Shown: positions 47,997-59,204 of the stretch, one piece after another
Layout: the number at the start of each line of letters is the position of its first letter
Position numbering within the stretch: the stretch's first letter is position 1
Assembly (NCBI GenBank): GCA_028455995.1
Contig: JABELC010000003.1
Span: 1,302,001-1,366,000, forward strand
Reading direction: 5' to 3'
Length of the DNA: 64,000 nt
Source of the DNA: Scleromitrula shiraiana
Lineage: Eukaryota; Ascomycota; Leotiomycetes; Helotiales; Sclerotiniaceae
The notes under the pieces: generated by a model
Database searches by the model: none
Told to the model about the DNA's origin: nothing
What the model saw: the letters and a program-made list of their open reading frames with translations, nothing else
Position numbers and translations under genes: made by a program

Positions 47997-50479
47997 ATGG
48001 ACCTTCGTTCAATCATCAATACAGAAGCCGGTGAAGGGGGTCGCTCTAAACAGAATGCGCCAACACCAGTAACTCCAATTCAAACCGGTCCCTCTCCTGG
48101 TCAACCTTTTAGAAATTATAGTCATTCGTCGCAAGCCTCACCAAGTCAAGGTCCGGGCAAACATGGCTCACAATCACAGGAGTACGGTTCACAAAATGGT
48201 GGGCCTTATGCATCTCCTACTACCTATCATGGACCTCATCTAGGTCGACCGCTTCCTCCTACGCCCATACAAGCTCCTCAGTCGAATGACCTTCGTTCTC
48301 CCGCAGGATCTTATTCTGCCCCCTCGCCCTACCGACAGACCCCTACTTCTTCCATAAGTGCTGCCGGTGGTCAATATCCATTTCCGCAAAATCTTCAGAA
48401 TCCGCAAAGCCCGCCTCAACATCATCAATACCCTCCAACTTTCCACCAAAGAGAAAGTTATTCACAACCTGGTGCGCCTCCTCATCTGCAGCATCATAAT
48501 TCACAAAGTCAAGGATCATCGGCCCCACAGACACCTCCAATTAGCATTCCAGGGGCACCTAATCCTTATCTTCAACATCAACGATCACAATCTTCACTTT
48601 CAAACTCTACACCCACCTCGGCGCACAGTCAGCAGCATCAATACCAAAACCAAAATCAAAACCAATTCACTCAAGATAGTCCAGTCTCCACTAATCAATT
48701 CCCGTTAAATCAATTTCCTGCTCAACATCAAAGACCACAATCTCAACAATCCCATCCTGGCACACCTCTTGGTCCTCCTTTACAACCACAAAGGCAATCA
48801 TCTGGTGGATTTACACAACCTACCAGTCCATATCAACAACGAGGGGTTCCCGCAAGTCCTTTTGCCACTCAATACCATCAAACATCTCCAGCTCCTCCGT
48901 CGGCTTCTATCCCCCCTCGAATGCCCACCACGCCGCGAAGTGCCTACGATTCTCAAAGAACATCTACAAGCTCTATACAACAAAGGGCTTTGAGTGAAAG
49001 GGAAAGGAGTCTTAGTGTCAGCCCCAAAACACGTCTACCAAGTCAGACTAGAATGAACTCAATTGTTCCACAACCTGAAGAATATAATAACTCTACAAAG
49101 CGCAAGATGGAAGACCGGGAAATATCTGTTGAAGCACCACAACGAATCGAGCGTTATGATACCAAGGCACAAACTAATGGGGATCGCCATGTCACTCCTG
49201 TCGTAGCTCCTTCGCCGCAACAGCCACCTAAAAAGAGGATACGTTATACCGAACCACCGATATGGGCACGCAGTGCTAGAGGAGTAAAGAATATCCGTAA
49301 ATTGAATGGAAAGCCGCCATTGTCCCACTCCCCAGCGCAGGCAGCACCGGCAACACTAATAAAACAGGAGACTAATGGGGTTCGACAAGCATCACCAGCT
49401 ATACCGCGAACAACTCCAACAGATGAACTCTCTTGGGATGGCCCTCTTGGTCCATGGGAACCAAGCATAATTGGCAGAAAGCCACCGGAAGAAATCACAA
49501 AACTGTTAGCAGACTTCTTATACTTAAATGTTGTTTCCCGCAACGATGTTGGCGAACTGGCTAGTCGAGGTGTGGAGATTGAAGTAGAGGCGAAGCTAGG
49601 TCAGCTCATTAGCAAAGACACTGGTACGAGGCTTCATTTACCGATACAATCGGAAACTGTCCTCACGGAAAACTCTTTGATTAGCTTTAGGAGCTCAATG
49701 ACTGAAGTATGTTACATGGTCCCTCTCTGGTGGCTGTTACTAACAAGGATTGTGTAGGTCCAACATAGGAGTTTAAACGAATTCTTGAATGCTAGAGTAT
49801 CTGATACTCATCCTGATAACCCAAATCAACCCAAACGAAGAGTTAAGATTAATTATTTACATCGACGAGAAACGGATAAATTCTACGAGCTTCCTTCTTC
49901 CATGCATTCTACACTACCTCCTGCTCTTCGGGCTATATTGAACCCTCGCCATTCTGTCAAGGTCCGCGTTACACATGATCAAAAGACCAATCAAATTTTA
50001 GCAAAGATTGTAAAGGCTCGAGTAGCAGATCTCGATATCTTTTTACCCCGATTCCCACTAGACTGTCGCATCAGCATCAATCTCGAAATGAAATATGATG
50101 GCGATATAGATGATCTTATCGCTTCAAGTGATGGACCTCCACGACCTGATCGTAACAAGGACCGTTTAAGTTACTCTCAGTCACATTATCAAATCGATCT
50201 TACCCAAGTGACTCAAACCATCGCAGCTAATGTAAGCTATTACATTTCCATTTTTTCCCCCGTTTATCTCTTGCTACTTTAAACATCCCATGCTAACAAA
50301 TCCACAAATAGAATCGTACCGAAAAAGAACACGAGCTTGAAATCGAAATCTCCACTGCTGCTCTCAGAGACCAAGGTCGCAGAGCAGCATCGAATGAGCA
50401 AAACGATTATATGAAATTGGTTGAAGGTCTCATTGATAATGTTCGTGTCTTGGCGAGAATCGTCCCTCCATCTACTTAA
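47997..50479 (+). CDS. CET1: mRNA 5'-triphosphatase, capping enzyme beta subunit (CET1-type)
   Basis: Three exons, 47997-49706, 49758-50231 and 50312-50479 (introns 51 and 80 bp), give 783 residues. The first 430 are a long proline/glutamine/serine-rich disordered region. The catalytic tunnel domain follows. It has the metal-binding motif EIEVEAKLG (about 526-534) on the first strand, the central block FLPRFPLDCRISINLEMKYDG and the last glutamate motif ELEIEIS (about 736-741). This triphosphatase of the metal-dependent tunnel family removes the gamma phosphate of nascent mRNA before guanylylation. The N-terminal half also has a WARSARG motif before the domain, as in fungal homologues. Start MDLRSIINTEAG is chosen because it is preceded by a non-coding pyrimidine-rich leader. 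Confidence 0.9.
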
Positions 50480-52586
50480 TATTAAAGCATGAGGGACATA
50501 ATTATTACCCTTTTTACAAATAATAACCCATTTTCCTTGAGATGTAATTCATTCATGCTCCCCTTTGTTATTTCCCCCATTCAAATCTCCTCATTTTATC
50601 TTTCCTCTGGCGTTCGGGGTTGCGAAGGATTCTCGCTTTGAGGTTGGGGTTGAGGGTGGGAAAACTCGAGAAAAATAGACGATGGTGCACTTGTTTGCAT
50701 TATATCGGTAATGTTTTCGTTTGGGGACATTAAACTAGATGCTGGATGGCATTTTATATTTTCGGAAATTTCTTGTATCTGCTTTTATCTTCTCACCTCA
50801 AGAAAAACGGACGTAAAGGAAAATTAGGATTAGGTTTGGGGATGGGGATGGTGATGCATAGTAGCATAGTATGGATGAGATATCTTAAAATCTTATTCTT
50901 GTTCTTGTTCTTGTTCTTGTTCTTGTTCATAAGGTATATTTATTTATTTATCTATTTATTTATTATTTATTATTTACATATTTACACATAATGATTTGAA
51001 GGATACGAAGATGGGGATGGGGATGGTGATGGTGGGTCAGGTATGAGATATGAGGATGGTGGGAATGAGGAGGGAAAATTCACGAAATTGGATGAATGGA
51101 TCGATGGATCGATGTGAAAATAGTCATGCATCATGTATGTAAATGATAGGATGGGATAGGATAGGATGGGATAGGATGGAATAGGATAGGATAGGATAGG
51201 ATACGATAGGCTGGCTGGGTGGGTGACACTCTGAAATAGATCATCATGGATAGGATAGGATAGGATAGGATAGGATAGGATAGGATGGACGGATAGCATA
51301 AACGAGTGAGCCAGCTAACACGCAAGCAAATAAATAATGCTCTTTGCCCTGCTCCGCTCAATCTTGATTTTGATCTTGATCTTGAATTTGAATTCCCGCT
51401 TTTGTGATGGTGGCTGTGATGGTGGCTGTGATGGTGGCGGTGAGATGTGAGATGTGAGTTTGTGCTTGCACGATATGATGTGTACTTTTTCGATCTCTTT
51501 TCTTTTCTTTTCTTTTCTTTCCTTGCTCAGGGGTGAGGAATCATGTATACCCAGTATCCACACTATATATATCCATATCCACATCCACATGCACATCCAC
51601 ACCTCGAGTGAGTGAGCGAGCGAGCGATAAACGCAAGAATGCGTAAATGCCATTCTCAATGAAGCAAGAAATGAGCCTCAGATTGGACGATGGTGATGCT
51701 GAAAATGCAGGCGAGGACGAGGCAGGATGGGATTTGTAAGTGGAGGTTCTGTAAATGGAGGTGAAGGTGTGGGGAGGGGAGGGGAGGGGATAAATGGTGG
51801 TTGTTGAGAGGCTGGGAGATAGATGGGATTGAGTGAGGCTTGGGTAGCTTCGAGATATGAGCTTGATGGTTAATTACGAATTGGGGAAGGCCCGGAAGGG
51901 AGGGTTCACTTGGATAGATAGATGGATAGATGGATGGATGGATGGATGGATGGATGGATGGATAGATGGATGTATTTAGATGATAATTAGTTGCGGTGTT
52001 GAAATTACGAAGATTCATTTACTCAATCCATCACATAGAAGTGAAGAAGAAGAAGAAGAAGAAGAAGAAGAAGAAGAAGAAGAAGAAAAAAGTCCATACC
52101 ATAAATAAGAATATATCAGATATATTTTTCAATATATACATCCAGTATAAATATCGCCTGCGCTCTTAGGTGATATAGAACCAAGACAAAAAGGGTAAAA
52201 TAATACGAGCAAGTGCTTCCTTCCTTCCTTCCTTTCTTCCTTGATAGCAACAATACCCAACAAGCAGACTATGTACATCAAATCCCATACACTTCGATTT
52301 TGCACCGCCTACTACATAGGCTATGTAGAATTCATATGATATATAAACAACCCGGTTCTAGTCCCGACTCCCGCGCCATCTTATAAATAAACAAACAATC
52401 ACCTTCTTTTTATGCTCGAAGTACGGATGGGTTCTTGTGTTTATATATATTTATATATAAATGAATAACCTTGGAATATAATATGGATGCGAATGCGAAT
52501 ATAACCAACCAACCTAGATATTTACCCCAGCCCCAGTGATATGATATATACGCCTTAATGAATGAATGAATTTGTGATGGGTTGGT
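50480..52586. repeat. Gene-free region rich in microsatellites
   Basis: Tandem repeats dominate: (ttcttg)n at about 50896-50928, (aggat/gatagg)n at about 51148-51290, (tcttt)n at 51497-51522, (gatg)n at 51908-51973 and (gaa)n at about 52041-52088. Several long reading frames here are just translations of these repeats and are not genes. A few non-repeat stretches show no protein pattern. Confidence 0.75.
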
Positions 52587-54559
52587 TTACCATGTAACGA
52601 TGATATCTTTTTTGATATCTTCGCTTCCTGGTCCGTTCTTTTGCCGGCAGAACATTTCTAGGGGAAGGAAGGGTAATGTTAGTCGAAGTTTTTGGAATTC
52701 GCTGAAAGCTCAAGTTAAGGAAGAATGAAGAGAAATGGATAGTCTTTTTCGTATAAAAAACGGAGAAAAGGGAGGGGTAAAACTCACGAGCTCTCCTCTC
52801 CGCCAGCGAAACATTCAACCCACACCCCTTAGCCCTCCTATCGGCCGGAATAAACCCATTCTCATCCCTCCACGGCTCCTCCAAATCCCTCAACCATTTA
52901 CAGATGAATCCTCCCAAATAACTATCAAACAATCCCTCCCTATACTCTTTATTAATGAACAGTAGCGAGATGGCCTGATCCCTTAATATCCTATCCCGAC
53001 AATGCATACCCACTTCGAACAGCGGCATAAGGATGCCCAAATTACTCTGATATGAAGATTTGGTATAATGTGGACGAATGGCCGAGCAACATTCAACTAT
53101 CGTTTTGTAATACGGCAGGAGGGTATCATAATCTATTTCTTCATCGAAGAAGGATCCCTGAACTCGGGCCGTGTGAGCCGCAACTTGGGCTTTGAGCGAT
53201 GCAGCGATGATGAAATCGTCATGGTGTTGTGGCAATGCCATGCATTTTGCGAAGAGGGGAGCGGATGCTTCTTCCCAGAGTAAGATGTCGCCAAGATACC
53301 TATCGCGTTCTTGGATAATGGGTGTATTATCGGAGGATATGGTGCCTTGCACCCAGACGCTGTTGGTTTGTCGAATCTCAAATACCTCTTTCCATTCTTT
53401 AGTGGGAGGATCACCAATCGATTGGTCCATGGTTTTACGGGCTACGTCGATGAAATGAAGGTTGCGTCTCATGATGATTTGCCAGAGCCGGTTACAAGGC
53501 TCGAGATGATCAAAATGTCCAGGTAATCTTTGTTGAATCTCTTCGGAAAGATCTTTCATGATCGAGCGGTGGAAACTTTGGGGACGGGAATCGGCAAAAT
53601 ATAAAACTTGAAGATCCAATTCGTTGACGGTTTCGTAAAATTCGCCAAGATAATTTGATTTGGCCCATTCAGTTCGTGTCATTCCTTCCGTGAGTCCATG
53701 GGCTTCGTATGATTTTCGTAACATTAAAGTGCCATGCATTGCGTGGACCGAGGCGGCTGCTTGATGTCCCTGCATAGATTCTATACAAAATACTATTAAG
53801 CATGATATCAGGTTATTGCGGGGACTTTGAGCAATGCCCTGATGAGAAGTTTGCATTCCTCGTAAACTTTTCCCATAATGATCCAAAGCGAATTCCAGAT
53901 GTCGATTATAATCCGACGTCTTCCCCTCTAATCTTTCTTTACGGAACATGCTGAGTGCCCCCATTGCTATTAAACCATGGCTGATATAATCTTCTATCTC
54001 ACCAACTTGAGGAATAGCTCTATTCCATACAGTGCCCATAAATGGGCCGTTCATACTTGAAGCAATATCTTCACAAAAATACCGGAAATATCGACCAGCC
54101 TGCTCGTCGATATGTCGAGGTCGTGTAGATACTTCACGGAGTAATACCGGGGCACATTGGGGGACCGTCCCCTTTGGTAATATTGGGACGATTGAACGAG
54201 CTTTGGGCTTCGTCTTTTCCTGAGGCTTCGGATAACCGCTACACAAAATTCCAAATTTGAAGCAACGTGTGCATCCTGGTTTTGTCTCATCGCACTTTAT
54301 CCTCCTCGTTCTATTAGGATTCATTAGCTTCTACCCGAGTGTCAATGCACTATCTGTGTACTGACTTGCAGTTGTGACATCCTGTCTTGACCTTAGGGAG
54401 TCGTGCACGAAATTTAATCGGCCTTGATGTTGCTGCATTATTTCTGGCCACAGTAGATGCTCGCTTGAATGCCAACGACGGTACAATGTCATCGTTACTG
54501 CTGGCATCAACTAGCATCGGTGCATCTGGATCATTGCTATCAATATTCATATCTGTCAT
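52587..54559 (-). CDS. Zn2Cys6 transcription factor
   Basis: Three exons on the minus strand, 54366-54559, 52788-54310 and 52587-52657 (introns of 55 and 130 bp), encode 595 residues in frame. The binuclear zinc cluster is split by the first intron. Its cysteines are at 61, 64, 71, 78, 81 and 88 (CHNC, then six residues, then C with DETKPGC and CFKFGILC), exactly the expected spacing. A linker with KPKARS follows, then a fungal trans-acting middle region of alpha-helices typical of the Fungal_trans_2 type. The last exon supplies a short tail ending IVTW. It would bind paired CGG-type DNA sites; its targets are unknown. The short acidic N-terminus before the cluster is likely disordered. The gene is intact. 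Confidence 0.9.
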
Positions 54560-57500
54560 GTAAAGAGTAAAGTTCTAGAAAAGGAGAGTTGTATGTCACA
54601 ATGGATTGTATGAACAACGAAAACGTCGAGCCATTTAAGTCGCAACTTGCGGATTTCATCCAGACTGTGGAATAGAGTGATTTCGTAAGAAAATATAGAT
54701 AATAAAATGGATAGGATTTACTAGTCTTTTTGAATAAAAGGTGAGAATCCACTATAAAGGATTCTAACTATAAAAGTATTAGTTTTACAAATTACTTGCA
54801 ATATATTGTAAACAACTTACAATGTTAAATTAGGTTAGAATAGTTCTTAATCAAGTTAAAGTAAGTAGATTAACGAATTATATAAGGATTTCAAAAAGAT
54901 TTATTTTTTATTATTATTTTATTATTTATCTTTTATTTTATATAGTATGTATATATATATATACTATATACTACTAGTAGTAGTATTTTGTTAAATTTTC
55001 AATTCAGCTATCATAGTAAATCTATTTTTTAAAGTTTACTTCTAGACTGATTATAAGAAAATATGGATACTATCCACCTTATTGTCTGTATTCCTCTTTT
55101 TTTTTGTTTTTTTTTCACGAAAACACTATCGCTCTAATGAAGTATTATGAGGAAGGAGAATAGTGACATGGCAATTTATTAGATGATAATAAAGATCAGA
55201 GATCAAATTCTTCGGCAATAGAGTGGTCGCGGCAATCCTGGCTTGCCGTACGTTTTCACTGCGCCAAGGTGGTAATTAATCGATCATTACAAAGTAAATC
55301 ACACTGATATATATAAAACCTTCTGAAAATCCATGTTCAGATGAATGGGTCAGCGGTAAATCCTACTACCACTACTGTGGATACCCTCGTACCCCTATCG
55401 CCGGTCTTTTCCTTTTAGGGGTAAGGGATTATTTTCAGGATTATTTTCAGGTGGTACAGTACAGTATAGTACAGTATAGTACAGTACTCAGCCATGGCCC
55501 ATAGCCCATAGCCCATAGCCCATAGCCCATAGCCCATGGCCCATGACCCATTGGGTCACTCTTAGTTCTAGAGATTCTGCAGACGCTACGCTTACGTTTC
55601 CAGGGTTTGTGCCGTTCATTAATAGAAACCTTCTCCGCGTCCCCATTGTTATCTGTAAATGGAAGCTTAACGAGTACAATGACAGTCGAAGCGTTTTAGA
55701 TCATAAGGCGAAGGAAAAATACATGGAAAAAAAAAAGAAAGGTTACAACTTATTAATGAGTTGGCTGAGATCATCTTGAGTACATAAAGTTAACTGAGTA
55801 ATGAACGAATATTCAAGGATTAAATTCAAGTTGTTAATACCTACCTCTCTAAGAAGTATTATTAATTAATTAATTAATTGGGTTGACGTTCTCATGCTGA
55901 GCAGCAGCATATACCTTATTCATTGACCGTCAGAACCGTCAGAACCGTCAGAACTGTCAGAACTATCAGAACCCCGTCAGAACTATCAGAACCCCGTCAG
56001 AACTATCAGAACCCCGTCAGAACTATCAGAACCCCGTCAAAAAATTGGAAACCCCACTCTTACAAGTATCCCGACTTCCCCCATTTTTTGGATCCATTAT
56101 TGTTATATCGACCAGTTTCCCAGGAAAAAATGGATCGAGAACGCCTCTAAATTGACCTCTCGGACGAAGTTTGTACCCAAGCACCTCTTTGACTGAATAC
56201 GGTTTTTTCTACAATAATAATAATAATAATAATAATAAACATGATACTATCGACTCCATAATCTTATATGTAATCCTCCTCACGGCTCTAACCCGACCAT
56301 ATAGACGGACCGGAGGATCGTGGGGATTGGGAGTTATTATTGTACGTACATATCTAGGCACTGGCCAAGCAGGTCATGATCAATAGAGTTCTTAAGCAAG
56401 AAATAATAATGAAATTTCAAAATTTGTAGAACAAACAAAATCACACTTTTTCATAATTGTTTATGAATTGTGTAATGGGGTCATTGGATTAGGGTATGGG
56501 GGGTCGGTATCAAAAGATGTATGTAATATTACAATCATTAGAGAAGAGGAATTTATTATTATTAGTTAAGAGTGGAAGTTCTATCTATATGAGTGGGTTT
56601 CCTCCTAGCTCAGTCACGTGTCTATGCCTATATGCCTTAGGCATTTACCCTTTCCTATGTCAGAGATATTAGATAATACTAGTAAACATATCTTTAATTT
56701 ATTTGTCTCTTTCTATATTCCTTTGCCTTTTTCTACTATTATGTACAATAGAATCATAAAGAAGAGTATTGATCATTCATTTAGAGAGAAGATAAACCAA
56801 TTCATTTCATTGATAGTAATCAATCAAGAAAGGAAAGTTACGAACATTCTTAAATAATTTGTTGGTAATGGTGATGAGATTCTTGTGGTTCTTGTGGTTT
56901 ATTTATCTAATATCTAGGACCACGACCCACATTAAAAACCTGCCACATATCATCAAAAATTTAAAAACTATTATAATGCATAGTTTCTAATAAATTATAT
57001 AAAATTAATTTTGTGTTTTAATCTCTCCAAAATCTTATGCATATATAATTTAGAATTCAAATTATATGCTATATATTTCTCAAATGATTATACCAAAAAA
57101 TTGATTTATTATAGATTTTTATTTAAGGTCACGGTGTATAGTAATAAGAAGAACGATTTTCAATGTGGGTCGCGGGCAACTCTGACTCGCTTTTAGTATT
57201 AGTCAGCAGCATTCCTTACTCACTTACCAAGCCTGGACTCAATACGGAAGCCCGATACAAAGGTTCCAACTTGAAGGTTCCATTGCTTCGAATTAACAAG
57301 ATAATCCTCCACCTCCAGGACCTTCCAATGTCTGTTTACAACATAAGCATTGATAGATATTTCAAATAGATGTAGATGTATTTTGAATGTTTGTCTAGAC
57401 TATACCTACTAGGTAAATGTTTTGATACTTTTCATATAAAATTGATTTAAATGTCTATATACTAACTAGTACGATATGAATATTATCCTTCCTTGATTGA

Positions 57501-57620
57501 TTATATATCAACTGAACAAGCATTCGAAATACCAGTAAGCCGGAACTATATATCCATTGAGATTACATCTTGAAAAAACCTTGTATGAATTATGTACGGA
57601 GGCCCTAACTTTTGTTTCAC
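54560..57620. repeat. AT-rich region with minisatellites
   Basis: No gene is supported. AT-rich DNA with ACTAGT steps lies near 54970-54990. A run of gtacagtata-like units occurs at about 55452-55487, followed by a near-perfect 7-bp tandem (agcccat) at 55495-55552. A minisatellite based on gtcagaac occurs at 55928-56040, ending in four copies of a 20-bp unit. A (taa)n run occurs near 56215-56240. Some frames here merely follow the repeats. Confidence 0.65.
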
Positions 57621-58620
57621 CGCCTTTAAAAGTAGACTTTAAAAATGAGATTTTTTTGATTAACTTGTTAGTATAAATATTATTTCAAGTTACTACTAGT
57701 AGCACTAGTAGTATATTGTAAAATATTTGAAAATTAAGAATTTAAAATTTGATTTAAAATGATTATTAAAGAACTTGAAAGACTCGGCGACTCGGGGACT
57801 CGGGGACTCGAGCACTCGGATCATTAAAATAATTCAAGTATTTTTATAATTTGATTAATTTTAAGATCGTTATAAGTAAATATATACTAGTAATTAATTA
57901 ATAATTTTTAAAAAGAAAACAAAATTATATTTCTAGATACTAAATAATATTTATAAATAAAGATTAATTAAGTTTATATATTTATTAAAAAAATAAACGA
58001 ACTTCTAAATTCAAGTTACTACTATAGTAAATGAAATCAATAAAAAATAATTTAGTATATAGATCAAGTTAAGAACAAAAATTAATAATAAATTATTTTT
58101 ACTAGTAAAAAATATAATTTATTAATTTTTATATTATATAAGTTTCTCATATATTCAATCACATAAAAATATTTAAAAAAAAAACTTCTAACTTGAATAT
58201 AAAGTTTAAATAACTTAATATACTACTAGTAGTAATATTATTATTAATACGTAAAAAAATTAAAATTAAAAATTAAAATATAATAATAATTTTAAATTTA
58301 TTAAAAGGTTTTTTAAAAAATTCTAGTATTCTAATAATTCAAGTTTGTTTTAATAATTCATTTATGTTTTATTAATATATACCAGTGATATATATTTGTT
58401 CATTTAAATGTCCGTCACAAGTTGTTTACTAGATATACAATCATAATACTAGTATCTAACATTTAATATGGACAATCAAAACGAATTGTCAAAAGAAACA
58501 TTTGATTGACCATAACTCAAATAAGCATCCAAATATACTATATTATCAAAAAAAGTTGAATATTCATATTTTTGAATAAACATTAAAGTTCGGAAATAGA
58601 TGAGCGCGATTATGTCTCTA
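57621..58620. repeat. Second AT-rich, ACTAGT-bearing block
   Basis: About 1 kb of AT-rich sequence resembling the 16.6-19.6 kb block, with actagtagtagta/ctactagtag steps near 57693-57712, 57884-57890, 58104, 58221-58235 and 58448. A short tandem based on gactcggg lies at about 57780-57820. No gene was found. Confidence 0.55.
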
Positions 58621-58802
58621 GTACCGACACCTGATCTTCTCTTGCCGACTCGGACTTCAAAATAAACCGTATCCGATCCAACTTCGGCATCCGATCAGGA
58701 ACCACAGTTTCCATTCTCAATGCCGTGACCGCCTCTTTGCATAACATAACGTCTCTGTCTGTTCATCATGGTAAGAGCACAGAAGCATCTTCACTAATCC
58801 GC

Positions 58803-59147
58803 ATGTACGCGCGCCTGCTAAAGCCACCGATGGAGGGAGCTCAGCCTCGAAAGGTATGGCAAACAGCGTACATGTATCGATTAGGGTGAAGGATCTTAGT
58901 CAATATTTATGTGTGTTCTCTCCTTTTACAGGGGGCTCTGTTACAGTTGACAAAAGCTGCTGATCAGTTATATCACTCGCTCCCCCGATCCACTGCAATC
59001 GTCCCTGATTCAGCCCAAACATCATCTCTTCTACCTTCCTCAGTTCTGGATGTCCAGCTACACCATCAAATCTCGCTTCCGTTCTGTGGATTTCGGCCTT
59101 CTATTGTTTTCGCAAGATTCGTGGCGGGATGGTTGCATTTACCGTAA
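58803..59147 (+). CDS. Possible small spliced gene of unknown function
   Basis: ATG at 58803 followed by a 17-codon exon (58803-58853), a GTATGG donor, a pyrimidine-rich acceptor ending at 58931, and a second exon 58932-59147. This gives about 88 residues in frame. The second exon has mixed hydrophobic/polar residues without a signal peptide or known motif. A good GTAAGT donor overlaps the stop codon, so the gene may continue through another exon. No family is recognised. It could be a relic next to the decayed HET-like gene. Confidence 0.25.
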
Positions 59148-59204
59148 GTGCACCAAGGAATATCTTCAATAGGATGCCATAAGGAAATGATATATTATCA
59201 TTCT

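Noticed and set aside
51131..52018. Several minus-strand frames rich in SYPIL or PSIHPS
   Set aside because: They are translations of microsatellites, not genes.
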